This document shows positions 48,922 to 58,187 of a stretch of DNA of 64,000 nucleotides, piece by piece. The stretch is from positions 101,168-165,167 of the forward strand of contig JBCCJI010000008.1 in NCBI GenBank assembly GCA_039027855.1. The letters are read 5' to 3'. The notes under the pieces were generated by a model. It searched no databases and had not been told where the DNA came from. It saw only the letters and a program-made list of their open reading frames with translations. Both the position numbers and the translations under genes were made by a program. The DNA comes from Thermohalobaculum sp039027855. Its GTDB lineage: Bacteria > Pseudomonadota > Alphaproteobacteria > Rhodobacterales > Rhodobacteraceae. Position 1 is the first letter of the stretch. Each line of letters begins with the position of its first letter.

Positions 48922-49920
48922 TTAGCCGGCCCTTAGATGGCGCGCGATGTCGAGTGCGAAATAGGTGAGCACCCCGTCGCAGCCTGCGCGTTTGAAGGCG
49001 GCCATGCTCTCCATCATCGCCACGTCATCGGAAATCCAGCCCGCGGCGGCCGCGGCTTTGAGCATCGCGTATTCGCCCGACACTTGGTAGGCGAAGGTCG
49101 GCACGCCCATCTCACGACTGACCCGTGAGCAGATGTCCAGATAAGGCATCCCGGGCTTGACCATCACCATGTCGGCCCCCTCGGCCAGATCGGTCGCCAC
49201 CTCGCGCAGCGCCTCGTCGCTGTTGGCCGGATCCATCTGGTAGGTCTTCTTGTCACCACGAAGCGCGCCGCCTGAGCCCACCGCATCGCGAAAGGGCCCG
49301 AAGAACGCCGAGGCGTACTTCGCGGCATAGGACATGATCGCGACATCCTTGTAGCCCTCGCGCTCGAGCCCGCGGCGCATCACGCCGATCCGCCCGTCCA
49401 TCATGTCTGACGGCCCCAGAATATCGGCACCGGCAGCCGCCTGGTTGAGCGACTGTTTCTCAAGTGCTTCAAGGGTTTCATCGTTCAGGATGATCCCATC
49501 GCGCACCAGCCCGTCATGGCCATCAGCGTTGTAGGGATCGAGCGCCACATCCAGCATGACACCGATCTCGGGCACCGCCGCCTTGACCGCGCGCGTGGCA
49601 CGGCAAACCAGGTTGTCGGGGTTCCATGCCTCCTCGGCGTCGCGGGTTTTGCGATCGGCCTCGGTATAGGGAAAGATCGCCATGCAGGGGATGCCGAGTG
49701 CTGCCGCGTCCTCCGCAGCCGCAACCAGGCGATCAATGGTCAGCCGCGAGACGCCCGGCATGGCCGGTACCGGCTCGGCGCGGTCGTCCCCCTCGATCAC
49801 AAAACAGGGCCAGATGAGATCGGCAGGCGTGATCACGGTCTCGGCCACCATGGCACGGATCCACGGCGTGCGACGCAGGCGCCTGGGGCGCGCGGCGGGG
49901 AACGGGGCAGGGGGCAGCAT
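48922..49920 (-). CDS. hemB: Delta-aminolevulinic acid dehydratase (porphobilinogen synthase)
   Basis: Joins two 5-aminolevulinate molecules into porphobilinogen for haem, cobalamin or chlorophyll. 332 residues. The Schiff-base lysines are in MSYAAKYASAFFGPFRDA and MVMVKPGMPYLDI. The metal-site segment reads DVALDPYNADGHDG, with Asp residues where zinc-dependent enzymes have cysteines, so this is the magnesium-type class common in alphaproteobacteria. ATG 49920 has AGGATCG upstream. It is divergent from the hydrolase gene at 50080. Confidence 0.96.
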   Translation of the reverse strand: MLPPAPFPAARPRRLRRTPWIRAMVAETVITPADLIWPCFVIEGDDRAEPVPAMPGVSRLTIDRLVAAAEDAAALGIPCMAIFPYTEADRKTRDAEEAWNPDNLVCRATRAVKAAVPEIGVMLDVALDPYNADGHDGLVRDGIILNDETLEALEKQSLNQAAAGADILGPSDMMDGRIGVMRRGLEREGYKDVAIMSYAAKYASAFFGPFRDAVGSGGALRGDKKTYQMDPANSDEALREVATDLAEGADMVMVKPGMPYLDICSRVSREMGVPTFAYQVSGEYAMLKAAAAAGWISDDVAMMESMAAFKRAGCDGVLTYFALDIARHLRAG

Positions 49921-50049
49921 GATCGGCGATCCTGTCAGGTTGGCTGGCGCGACGCTGCCACGCGCGCGGGGTGCACGGCAACTGGCGGATTGTCGGCCAG
50001 GGTGGCGATCGCTTAGGCCTGAGCGTGACGCAGGGTGCCGGCGGTGGGG

Positions 50050-50067
50050 GCCCCGCGCGCGCGGGGC
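50050..50067. promoter_or_regulatory. 18-base perfect palindrome next to a ribosome site
   Basis: GCCCCGCGCGCGCGGGGC is perfectly self-complementary and ends just before AGGGGA, the ribosome site of the hydrolase gene at 50080. As RNA it would form a very stable hairpin next to the Shine-Dalgarno sequence and could limit translation. In DNA it could also be a Z-DNA-prone GC repeat. Regulation is inference. Confidence 0.35.
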
Positions 50068-50079
50068 AGGGGAGACACC

Positions 50080-51171
50080 ATGGGATCCACGACAGCCGAA
50101 GCAGCGCGCGAGATCGGCGAGGTCGTCTTCGCGCGGCGGGGGCATCTGGGCCTCATCACCCTCAATCGTCCAAAGGCGCTGAACGCCCTGACCCATGGCA
50201 TGGCGCTCGCCATCGAAGCGACGCTGGCGCGCTGGGGTGGCGATGACAGCGTCGCCGTGGTCGTGGTCATGGGAGAGGGGGATCGCGCCTTCTGCGCCGG
50301 GGGCGATATCCGCGCGCTCTACGACGCTGGCTGTCCCGGAGGCCCGCGCGGTGCCGCCAATTTTCGGTTCTACGAAGACGAATACCGCCTGAATGCCGCG
50401 ATCCGGGCCTTTCCCAAGCCCTATGTGGCGATCATGGACGGGATCGTGATGGGGGGCGGTGTCGGCGTCTCGATCCATGGCAGCCTGCGCATCGCCACGG
50501 AACGAACGGTCTTCGCCATGCCCGAGACCGGCATCGGGCTGTTTCCAGATGTCGGTGCCACCTATGTGCTGCCGCGCCTGGCTGGCGGCACCGGGCTGTG
50601 GCTGGGGCTGACGGGGGCGCGGCTCAAAGGGCACGATGCGGTGCGCGCGGGCCTTTGTGATCTCATGCTGCCGTCACACCGCATCGCGTGGTTGATCGAC
50701 TGGCTGGCCGAGGGGCGCTGGGATCACCCTCCCGAGGGGAGGATGCTGAGCCTCAACACGCCCGACGATGGTGTGCAGGCGCATCTTGCGCGCCCGGGTC
50801 TGCCCGAACAGGCGGTGATCGACCGGTGTTTCGCGGCGCGCAGCATCGGCGGCATCTTCGACCGGCTGGAAGGGGCGGGTACCGACTGGGCCGAGGCACA
50901 AGCCGCCGCCATCCGCGCCAAATCACCAACCTGCACAGCGATCGCCTTCAGGCAACTGAGACTCGGTGCGATGCTGTGCTTCGACGCGTGCATGGCGCTC
51001 GAATACCGCCTCGCCCGGTTCTGCATGACCCATCCCGATTTCTACGAGGGCGTGCGCGCGGCGATCATCGACAAGGACGGTGCGCCGATCTGGAGCCCAG
51101 CAAGCCTCGATGCGGTCGATCATGGCGCCCTCGACGACGCCTTCGACCTCGAGGCTGCGCTGCCTGGGTGA
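50080..51171 (+). CDS. Enoyl-CoA hydratase/isomerase family, 3-hydroxyisobutyryl-CoA hydrolase-like
   Basis: 363 residues, crotonase fold. GLITLNRPKALNALTHGM and CAGGDIRALYDAG form the CoA and oxyanion pocket. IMDGIVMGGGVGVSIHGSLR and FAMPETGIGLFPDVGATYVL follow. The extended length with DACMALEYRLARFCMTHPDFYEGVRAAIIDKD at the C-terminus matches 3-hydroxyisobutyryl-CoA hydrolases of valine breakdown rather than short enoyl-CoA hydratases. Other valine genes are not in the window. ATG 50080 has AGGGGAG upstream. Confidence 0.87.
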   Translation: MGSTTAEAAREIGEVVFARRGHLGLITLNRPKALNALTHGMALAIEATLARWGGDDSVAVVVVMGEGDRAFCAGGDIRALYDAGCPGGPRGAANFRFYEDEYRLNAAIRAFPKPYVAIMDGIVMGGGVGVSIHGSLRIATERTVFAMPETGIGLFPDVGATYVLPRLAGGTGLWLGLTGARLKGHDAVRAGLCDLMLPSHRIAWLIDWLAEGRWDHPPEGRMLSLNTPDDGVQAHLARPGLPEQAVIDRCFAARSIGGIFDRLEGAGTDWAEAQAAAIRAKSPTCTAIAFRQLRLGAMLCFDACMALEYRLARFCMTHPDFYEGVRAAIIDKDGAPIWSPASLDAVDHGALDDAFDLEAALPG

Positions 51172-51263
51172 CGGCTGCCTGGGTGACGATTGCACGATCG
51201 GCGCCGGAATAGTCCGGTCTTCGGCCTTGCGGGCCCGGCGAGACGGAGCTACCTGCCCGGCCC

Positions 51264-54200
51264 ATGAACAGGCACGAACCACTCGGGCCAGGACGCGTCA
51301 CCGTCGGTGGGGCGCCTGAGGGCTATGACGCAAAGCTGATCGCCGAGCTTGCCGAACGGGCGGCCGGGCCGGTGATCCATGTCGCGCGTGACGACGCTCG
51401 GGCCGCCGCCATGGCTGAGGCGCTGCGCATCTGGTCACCCGGCACGCCGGTGATGTCCTTTCCCGCCTGGGACTGTCTGCCTTATGACCGCGTCTCGCCC
51501 AACCCCGAGATCGCGGCGCGGCGGATGGCAACGCTCGCCCGGCTCTCCCATGCCGCGCCAAGCGATCCTGCGGTGATCATCACGACGCTGAATGCGGCGC
51601 TTCAGAAGGTACCGGCACGCTCGGTCCTCGCCGAGGCGAGCTTTGTCGGTCGCCCCGGCCACCGGATGGAGGTCGGCGCGCTGACCGGCTGGCTGGCGCG
51701 CATGGGCTTCAATCGCACCTCCACCGTGGCCGAACCGGGTGACTACGCCGTGCGCGGGGGGATTATCGACATCTTCCCGCCGGGGCGCGTGAACCCGGTG
51801 CGCCTCGATTTCTTCGGCGATGTGCTGGAGAGCGCGCGCCGTTTCGACGCCACGACCCAGCGGACGGAGGCACGGATCAAGCGCGTCGAGCTCGCGCCGG
51901 CTTCGGAGGTGATCCTCGACGACGCTTCGATCCAGCGGTTTCGCAAACGCTTCCGCGAGACCTTCGGCGCGCCCCGCCTTGACGATCCGCTGTATGCCGC
52001 CGTCAGCGAGGGCCGTAAGCACCAGGGCATGGAACACTGGGCGCCACTGTTCCACGTCACGATGGAGACGCTGTTCGACTACCTGCCCGGCGCGCCCGTC
52101 AGCCTGGATGCGCAGATCGAGGAGGCGCGCGCCGCCCGCATCGACACCATCGCCGATCATTACGAAGCGCGGATCGAGGCGGGCAGGATCGCAAGCACCA
52201 CGGCGACGCCACTCAGACCCTGTCCGCCGGATCTGTTGTATCTGGGCGAGGCCGAGTGGAACGCGGCACTCCATGGCCGACCCGTCCGCGCGTTCTCTCC
52301 CCACCGCCAGGCGCCGGGCCCGGGTGTGATAGACGCGGGCGCCCGCGCGGGACGGTCCTTTGCGCCAGAGCGGCAGGCCGATGACGGCAAGCTGTTCCAG
52401 ACACTGGCCGAGCATGTACGCACCTGCATGCGCGACGGTCCCGTGATCTTCGCCACTTATTCAGAGGGCGCACGAGAAAGGCTCGGCAACCTGCTGGCAG
52501 ATCAGGGCTTTACCGATACCAAGACCGCCAAGCACTGGCGCGATATCGGCCAGGGTCTCACGCTGATGGTCTGGGGGATCGAGGCCGGTTTCACCGCGCG
52601 CGAGGGCACGGTGATTGCCGAGCAGGACGTGCTGGGCGACCGCCTCATCCGCCGGGCGCGCCGGTCAAAGCGGGCCGAGAACTTCCTGACCGAGGCGCAG
52701 AGCCTGATGCCGGCCGACCTCGTCGTGCATGTGGACCACGGCATCGGTCGCTATCAGGGTCTTGAGACGGTGATGGCCATGGGCGCACCGCATGAATGCC
52801 TCGCGCTCGAATATCACGGCGGATCAAGGCTTTATCTGCCAGTCGAGAATATCGAACTGCTAAGCCGTTATGGCCACGAAACCGCCGAGCTCGACCGTCT
52901 GGGCGGCGGCGCCTGGCAGGCGAAAAAGGCCAAGATGAAGGAGCGTATCCGCGAGATGGCGGAACGCCTGATCGCGGTCGCCGCCCGGCGCATGGTCAAG
53001 AAGGCCGAGACGCTGGAGCCCGAGGCCGGCGGCTATGCGAAGTTCGCCGCAGGCTTTCCCTACACCGAGACCGACGATCAGCTCCGCGCGATCGAGGATG
53101 TGCTGGGCGATCTCAACTCGGGTCGGCCGATGGATCGTCTGGTCTGCGGCGATGTCGGCTTCGGCAAGACCGAGGTCGCGCTGAGGGCAGCCTATGTCAC
53201 CGCCGCCTGCGGGCTGCAGGTCGCGGTGATCGCGCCGACCACGCTGCTCGCCCGCCAGCACGCCAAGGAGTTCACCGAGCGTTTTCGTGGCACCGGTCTC
53301 AAGGTGCGCCAACTGTCGCGCTTCGTGCCGGCCAAAGAGGCCTCTGAGACCCGCAAACTGTTGGAAGCAGGCGAGATATCGGTGGTCGTGGGCACGCATG
53401 CCCTGCTCGCCAAGAACGTGAAGTTCTGCAATCTCGGCCTGCTGGTGATCGATGAGGAGCAGCATTTCGGCGTCGCCCATAAAGAGCGGCTGAAGAGCCT
53501 GCGCGCCGATGTCCATGTGCTGACCATGACGGCGACGCCGATCCCGCGCACGCTGCAGCTTGCGATGTCGGGGGTACGCGAGCTGAGCATCATCGCGACC
53601 CCACCGGTCGATCGGCTGGCTGTGCGCACCTATATCGCGCCGTTCGACGAGGTGACGGTGCGCGAGGCGCTGTTGCGCGAGCATTACCGCGGCGGCCAGT
53701 CCTTCTTCGTCGTCCCGCGCATCGCCGATCTGCCCGAGATCGAGGCGTTTTTCCGCGAACAGGTGCCCGAGGTCAGCTTCCTCGTGGCCCATGGCCAGAT
53801 GGCGCCGGGCATTCTCGACGACAAAATGAACGCGTTCTACGACGGCAAATACGACGTGCTGCTGTCGACGACGATCGTCGAGAGCGGGCTCGACATCCCC
53901 AGCGCCAACACGATGATCGTGCACCGGGCCGACCAGTTCGGGCTGTCACAGCTCTACCAGATCCGCGGGCGGGTCGGCCGGTCCAAGCTGCGTGCCTATG
54001 CCTATTTCACCACCCAGCCGCGCAAGCCCATGACCGCGCAGGCCGAGAAACGTCTCAAAGTATTGGGATCGCTCGACAGTCTGGGCGCGGGCTTCACGCT
54101 TGCCAGCCATGACCTCGACCTGCGCGGCGCGGGCAATCTGCTCGGCGAAGAGCAGTCGGGCCATGTGCGCGAGGTGGGCTATGAGCTGTACCAGTCGATG

Positions 54201-54728
54201 CTGGAGGAGGCGATTGCCAAGCTCCGCTCCGGCGGTGAACAGGATGACGCCGATGATGGCGAGTGGTCGCCGCAGATCAATCTGGGCGTCCCTGTTCTGA
54301 TCCCAGAAGACTACGTGCCCGACCTCGACGTGCGCCTCGGTCTCTACCGCAGGCTCTCCGACTTCGAGAGCAAGCAGGAGCTTGAGGGTTTCGCCGCGGA
54401 ACTTCACGATCGCTTTGGCAAGCCACCCGACGAGGTCGAGACCCTGTTGCGAGTGGTGCGTGTCAAGAACATGTGCCGCCGCGCCGGGATCGCGAAACTC
54501 GATGCCGGCCCCAAGGGCGCGACGGTTCAGTTCCGTGGCGACCGGTTCGACAACCCCGCGGGGCTTGCCGATTACATCCGCAAGAACAACGGTCTCGCCA
54601 AGGTCAAGGACACGCGGCTGATCATCCGCCGTGACTGGGCTGGTGAGGACGCCAAGGTGAAGGGCGCCTTTGCCATCGCGCGCGATCTGGCGCGGTTGAT
54701 CAAGACCACCAAACAGGCCGCCGCCTGA
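51264..54728 (+). CDS. mfd: Transcription-repair coupling factor
   Basis: Removes RNA polymerase stalled at DNA damage and recruits UvrA. 1154 residues, normal length. N-terminal UvrB-like domains (FPAWDCLPYDRVSPNPEIAA; GDYAVRGGIIDIFPPGRVNP), the RNA-polymerase interaction domain near residue 490 (PADLVVHVDHGIGRYQGLE), then the translocase: Walker A GDVGFGKTEVALRAAY, DEEQ box VIDEEQHFG, motif VI QIRGRVGRS. The C-terminal TRCF domain ends in a long charged tail. The stop TGA abuts the stop of the RDD-like gene on the other strand with no gap. Confidence 0.97.
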   Translation: MNRHEPLGPGRVTVGGAPEGYDAKLIAELAERAAGPVIHVARDDARAAAMAEALRIWSPGTPVMSFPAWDCLPYDRVSPNPEIAARRMATLARLSHAAPSDPAVIITTLNAALQKVPARSVLAEASFVGRPGHRMEVGALTGWLARMGFNRTSTVAEPGDYAVRGGIIDIFPPGRVNPVRLDFFGDVLESARRFDATTQRTEARIKRVELAPASEVILDDASIQRFRKRFRETFGAPRLDDPLYAAVSEGRKHQGMEHWAPLFHVTMETLFDYLPGAPVSLDAQIEEARAARIDTIADHYEARIEAGRIASTTATPLRPCPPDLLYLGEAEWNAALHGRPVRAFSPHRQAPGPGVIDAGARAGRSFAPERQADDGKLFQTLAEHVRTCMRDGPVIFATYSEGARERLGNLLADQGFTDTKTAKHWRDIGQGLTLMVWGIEAGFTAREGTVIAEQDVLGDRLIRRARRSKRAENFLTEAQSLMPADLVVHVDHGIGRYQGLETVMAMGAPHECLALEYHGGSRLYLPVENIELLSRYGHETAELDRLGGGAWQAKKAKMKERIREMAERLIAVAARRMVKKAETLEPEAGGYAKFAAGFPYTETDDQLRAIEDVLGDLNSGRPMDRLVCGDVGFGKTEVALRAAYVTAACGLQVAVIAPTTLLARQHAKEFTERFRGTGLKVRQLSRFVPAKEASETRKLLEAGEISVVVGTHALLAKNVKFCNLGLLVIDEEQHFGVAHKERLKSLRADVHVLTMTATPIPRTLQLAMSGVRELSIIATPPVDRLAVRTYIAPFDEVTVREALLREHYRGGQSFFVVPRIADLPEIEAFFREQVPEVSFLVAHGQMAPGILDDKMNAFYDGKYDVLLSTTIVESGLDIPSANTMIVHRADQFGLSQLYQIRGRVGRSKLRAYAYFTTQPRKPMTAQAEKRLKVLGSLDSLGAGFTLASHDLDLRGAGNLLGEEQSGHVREVGYELYQSMLEEAIAKLRSGGEQDDADDGEWSPQINLGVPVLIPEDYVPDLDVRLGLYRRLSDFESKQELEGFAAELHDRFGKPPDEVETLLRVVRVKNMCRRAGIAKLDAGPKGATVQFRGDRFDNPAGLADYIRKNNGLAKVKDTRLIIRRDWAGEDAKVKGAFAIARDLARLIKTTKQAAA

Positions 54729-55370
54729 TCAACCCGCCCGCGAGGCGGCCGCGCGCGCCCAGTAGGGCGAGACGTCGAGATAACCGGCGGCCGCAAGATC
54801 GTCGCGATAGGCGGCGGCATCTGAGGATGCGATCACCACCATGCTGGCGGCGGCGTGGCCCGCCGTGCGCCCGGTCCGGTCCGTTCTGAGCGCCAGACCC
54901 CAGATGCAGAGCAGGGCCGACAACGCGATCAGCACCACCGTGCCGGTGGCGCCGGGTGTGAGGATACCGACCATGATCGGCCCCGTGATGCCGAGTACCC
55001 CGCCAAGCATGATGTTGGCGAGCAGACGCACGAAGAGGTAGCGCACATCAACGCGGCCGCCTTCCTCGTCAAAGCCGCGCAGGCCGAGCAGTGCCTGCCC
55101 GGGCCCGACGCCATAGCGACGCCCGCACAAGGCGGCGCATCCAAGAATGGCCAGAAGACCGACGCCGCCGTGGATCTGCGAGAGGGCATCGATCCGGGCC
55201 GCGGCGATGGGGGAAAGCCCGGTCAGCCCAGCCAGTGCCAAGACCGAGATGCCCATCGCGACACCCGCAACAGCCCCAAACACCACAAAGCTGATCAGAT
55301 CGCCGATCAATAGCCGCCACGGCGCGGCCGCGTGGCGCGCAATCACTGCGCGTCGTCCGTCATCCAACAT
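54729..55370 (-). CDS. RDD-like membrane protein
   Basis: 213 residues with about five hydrophobic segments. The DDGRRAVIARHAAAPWRLLIGDL start, the loop GPGQALLGLRGFDEEGGRVD with following RYLFVRLLANIML, and RTDRTGRTAGHAAASMVVI resemble the RDD family of small membrane proteins, although the Arg-Asp-Asp signature itself is loose. Some relatives are cation-proton exchangers; function here is unknown. ATG 55370. Convergent with mfd, zero-base gap. Confidence 0.6.
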   Translation of the reverse strand: MLDDGRRAVIARHAAAPWRLLIGDLISFVVFGAVAGVAMGISVLALAGLTGLSPIAAARIDALSQIHGGVGLLAILGCAALCGRRYGVGPGQALLGLRGFDEEGGRVDVRYLFVRLLANIMLGGVLGITGPIMVGILTPGATGTVVLIALSALLCIWGLALRTDRTGRTAGHAAASMVVIASSDAAAYRDDLAAAGYLDVSPYWARAAASRAG

Positions 55371-55456
55371 AGCGATCCCCCGACCCCTCTAGGGTCACGT
55401 GCGTCGACTTTGAGGCGGTGCAAGGGCGTCGGCGCTTTATCCGGCGGGTAGGGGAC

Positions 55457-55493
55457 GAAAAAAGACGAAGGGCGCGCCACGGATGGCACGCCC
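55457..55493 (-). terminator. Rho-independent terminator after the 63-residue gene
   Basis: On the minus strand GGGCG(T)GCCA pairs with TGGC(G)CGCCC around a TCCG loop, followed by TTCGTCTTTTTTCG. The stem (55470-55493) and T-run (55458-55463) begin about 24 bases after the stop of the small gene ending at 55517. This supports real transcription of that gene. Confidence 0.8.
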
Positions 55494-55516
55494 CGAAAAC
55501 AGGCTGAGCGTGTCGA

Positions 55517-55708
55517 TCAGGCCGAGACAGACACCGGCAGACGACGCGGTGCGCTGGCCGGGCGGCCCTGGCGGCGCGCAACGACCCAGCGGCGGGCCTC
55601 CTCGGTCCGGGCAATCTTCGAGCGCTCACGCGGGTTGCGCTTTATGTCAGCATCGGTGCTGCGGCGCTTTACGGCAACGGCAGTCGTATGGGGATCGGTG
55701 TCGAGCAT
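55517..55708 (-). CDS. Small basic protein of unknown function
   Basis: 63 residues, very rich in Arg and Lys (for example KRNPRERSKIARTEEARRW), with no membrane helix or cysteine. Not recognised. Three features support a real gene: ATG 55708 preceded by AGGAGGGTGCC, an intrinsic terminator just downstream, and location in an otherwise empty gap. The charge suggests nucleic-acid or ribosome binding, which is inference only. The promoter should lie in the AT-richer 55750-55850 region. Confidence 0.65.
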   Translation of the reverse strand: MLDTDPHTTAVAVKRRSTDADIKRNPRERSKIARTEEARRWVVARRQGRPASAPRRLPVSVSA

Positions 55709-55955
55709 GGCACCCTCCTACAAGGAACAGCTTGTTGTGAAACCGCCTGAGGCGCGTTCGCGCGCCGTCGGCGTCGTCGGCATCCTGTACACCACCGGCC
55801 GGCGCACTTCACTAGTTTTTTTCCGACTATGACAATTCGTGAGCTTCTGCAGTGCGGTTCTGCGCCACGGGAGAAGAGTGTCTGATCGCCGACCGGCATG
55901 ACATCGCGTCGTGGTGAGGCCATCTCTGTCAGACGCATCAACGCGGGAGGACATG

Positions 55956-56945
55956 ATGGGCCTGTTGATCGACGGTAAATGGCACGACACGTGGTACGAC
56001 ACGCGCAAAAGCGATGGCGCGTTCAAGCGCGAGGCGGCCAAGTTCCGGAATTGGGTCACCGCCGATGGCAGCGCCGGGCCATCCGGGATCGGTGGCTTCG
56101 TAGCCGAGAGCGGCCGCTACCACCTCTATGTCAGCTATGCCTGTCCCTGGGCGCATCGGACGCTGATCTTCCGCGCGCTGAAGGGGTTGACCAGCCATAT
56201 CGATATCAGCGTCGTGCACCCTTTCATGGGGGCGGATGGCTGGCATTTTGGCACCGATAACGACGGCGCCACGGGTGATACGCTGGGTGGCCGGGAGTTC
56301 CTGCGCGAGGTCTACCTGGCCGATACCCCCGATATGACCGGCCGCGTGACAGTCCCGATCCTGTGGGACACGGCGCAGGGCCGTATCGTCTCCAACGAAA
56401 GCTCCGAGATCATTCGGATGTTCAACAGCGCCTTCAACGCGCTGACGGGCAATGCCGATGACTACTACCCCGAGGCTTTGCGCGCTGAGATCGCCGCTAT
56501 CAATACGCGTGTCTACGACACGGTGAACAACGGTGTTTACAAGTCAGGCTTTGCGACGACACAGGCCGCCTACGAGGCGGCGGTTTATCCGCTGTTCGAA
56601 AGCCTCGATTGGCTCGAGGAGCTGCTCTCCACGCGCCGCTATCTGGCGGGCGATCGGATCACCGAGGCTGACTGGCGCCTCTGGACGACGTTGATCCGCT
56701 TCGACCCGGTCTATGTCGGACACTTCAAATGCAATCTGCGCCGTATCGCCGACTACCCGGCGCTGTCGGGTTTCGTCCGTGAGCTCTACCAATGGCCCGG
56801 GATCCGGGAGACCGTCTCGATGGCGCATATCAAGGGCCACTACTATCAGAGCCATGAGACCATCAATCCGACGCGGGTCGTGCCGGCGGGTCCGGTGCTC
56901 GACCTCGATACGCCCCATGGGCGAGAGCTGATGCTGGCTTCCTGA
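55956..56945 (+). CDS. Glutathionyl-hydroquinone reductase (GST family, YqjG/ECM4-like)
   Basis: 329 residues. The catalytic Cys63 lies in YACPWAHRTLI, as in xi-class glutathione transferases that reduce glutathionyl-hydroquinones. VPILWDTAQGRIVSNESSEI is the glutathione-binding segment, and the helical domain includes RYLAGDRITEADWRLWTTLI. Physiological substrate unknown. I chose ATG 55956 because GGGAGG lies five bases upstream; ATG 55953 is too close. Convergent with a small membrane protein gene. Confidence 0.92.
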   Translation: MGLLIDGKWHDTWYDTRKSDGAFKREAAKFRNWVTADGSAGPSGIGGFVAESGRYHLYVSYACPWAHRTLIFRALKGLTSHIDISVVHPFMGADGWHFGTDNDGATGDTLGGREFLREVYLADTPDMTGRVTVPILWDTAQGRIVSNESSEIIRMFNSAFNALTGNADDYYPEALRAEIAAINTRVYDTVNNGVYKSGFATTQAAYEAAVYPLFESLDWLEELLSTRRYLAGDRITEADWRLWTTLIRFDPVYVGHFKCNLRRIADYPALSGFVRELYQWPGIRETVSMAHIKGHYYQSHETINPTRVVPAGPVLDLDTPHGRELMLAS

Positions 56946-56956
56946 CCGTCGCCCGC

Positions 56957-57448
56957 TCAGAAGACCAGCAGGCCGACCGACAAAAGTGCCGCGATGCCGA
57001 GCGACATGGCGATGCCGCCGAGATGGAGATCGCGCAGCCGCTCGGTCGCGAGCTGCACGGCCTCCTCCCCTTCGAGATGCGCGGCCATGACCCGGTCATA
57101 GGCCTCGCGCAGCCGCAGCATGATGGGCGCGACCTGCACGATAATGATGCCGGCTGCGAGAATGAGAAACGCCGTGACGGGCGATTTCGCGTCGGCCGTC
57201 ATGGATAGGCCGACCAACATCGCCGCGATCCCCAGCGCCATGACGAGGAAGAACGTCGTGCCTGCGACGAAAGGCTGGTGCAGACGGGCCGCCGCCTCGT
57301 GCGGTTCAACGGCCGCAGTGCCGCGGATATGGGGACAGAGACGGATGTGGATCATGCCGTAAAGGGCGGCGAGCGTGATCAGCACGACGGGGATCCAGGC
57401 CACCCAGGTCGTGCTGACCATGCCGAGGGTTTCGATCAGCATGTTCAT
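56957..57448 (-). CDS. Small integral membrane protein of unknown function
   Basis: 163 residues with four hydrophobic helices, one at the N-terminus (VAWIPVVLITLAALYGMI), two in the middle (FFLVMALGIAAMLVGLSM; VTAFLILAAGIIIVQVAPIML) and one at the C-terminus (IAMSLGIAALLSVGLLVF). Not recognised. ATG 57448 overlaps the stop of the DsbA-family gene (ATGA), so both are probably made from one message. It ends 11 bases before the glutathione-transferase-like gene on the other strand. Confidence 0.7.
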   Translation of the reverse strand: MNMLIETLGMVSTTWVAWIPVVLITLAALYGMIHIRLCPHIRGTAAVEPHEAAARLHQPFVAGTTFFLVMALGIAAMLVGLSMTADAKSPVTAFLILAAGIIIVQVAPIMLRLREAYDRVMAAHLEGEEAVQLATERLRDLHLGGIAMSLGIAALLSVGLLVF

Positions 57449-58116
57449 GGTAGCGATCCCTCCACCGCAGCATTGCCCTTCTCGACCAGGGCCTCCGAGA
57501 TCTCTTCGATGATGCGCATCCAGGTATCGGCATCCTGGGCGCCCTGCACGACGTATTTCCCGGCGATGATGTAACAGGGCACGCCACTGACCCCCATCTC
57601 ACGCGCGGCGGTTTCTTCCTCGATCAGCGCCTCGCTGTCGGCGTCGCTGTCCAGGAGCCTGGCGACCATGGCTGCATCCATACCGATCTCACCCGCCACC
57701 GCCGTCAGCACCGCAGGGTCCGAGATATCCTCCCCCCGGCGGAAATACCGGTCGAACAGTGCATCCACCGCCTCATCCTGATGGTCGTCCTGCTCGGCCC
57801 AGCGGATCAGGCGATGCGCATTCAGCGTCTGCGGCGCGCGCCCGATGGCGCCCAGATCGACATCCAGACCGTCGCCTGCCGCCGCCTCGGCGATATGGCC
57901 ATAGACGCGGTCCGCCCCCTCGGGCCCGCCGAATTTCGCCTCGAGATAAGCGCGGCGATCCATCCCCGCGTCGGGCATGTCGGGATTGAGACGGAACATC
58001 CGCCAGCGCGTGGAAAAGGGGTTGTGGCCCACCTTCTCGAGCGCGCGCTCCAGCCGCGTCTTGCCGATGAGACACCAGGGGCAGATCGGGTCAGAGATGA
58101 TGTCGAGCGGGATCAT
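57445..58116 (-). CDS. DsbA-family (FrnE-like) oxidoreductase
   Basis: 223 residues, thioredoxin fold with a helical insertion. The CxxC pair is Cys12/Cys15 in SDPICPWCLIGK. TRWRMFRLNPDMP and VSGVPCYIIAGKYVVQGAQD (cis-Pro region) are typical of the FrnE/2-hydroxychromene-2-carboxylate isomerase branch. There is no signal peptide, so it acts in the cytoplasm. Substrate unknown. ATG 58116. Coupled to the small membrane protein gene. Confidence 0.9.
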   Translation of the reverse strand: MIPLDIISDPICPWCLIGKTRLERALEKVGHNPFSTRWRMFRLNPDMPDAGMDRRAYLEAKFGGPEGADRVYGHIAEAAAGDGLDVDLGAIGRAPQTLNAHRLIRWAEQDDHQDEAVDALFDRYFRRGEDISDPAVLTAVAGEIGMDAAMVARLLDSDADSEALIEEETAAREMGVSGVPCYIIAGKYVVQGAQDADTWMRIIEEISEALVEKGNAAVEGSLP

Positions 58117-58187
58117 AGCGCGCCTCCGAGCCCAGAAATCGTGGCTGATGCCGCCGCTGTCAACGCAGCCGCCGCGTCAGGACGGGA

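Noticed and set aside
48922..50634. Long minus-strand frame extending hemB to 570 residues
   Set aside because: The extra 238 residues are antisense to the hydrolase gene. HemB begins normally at ATG 49920.
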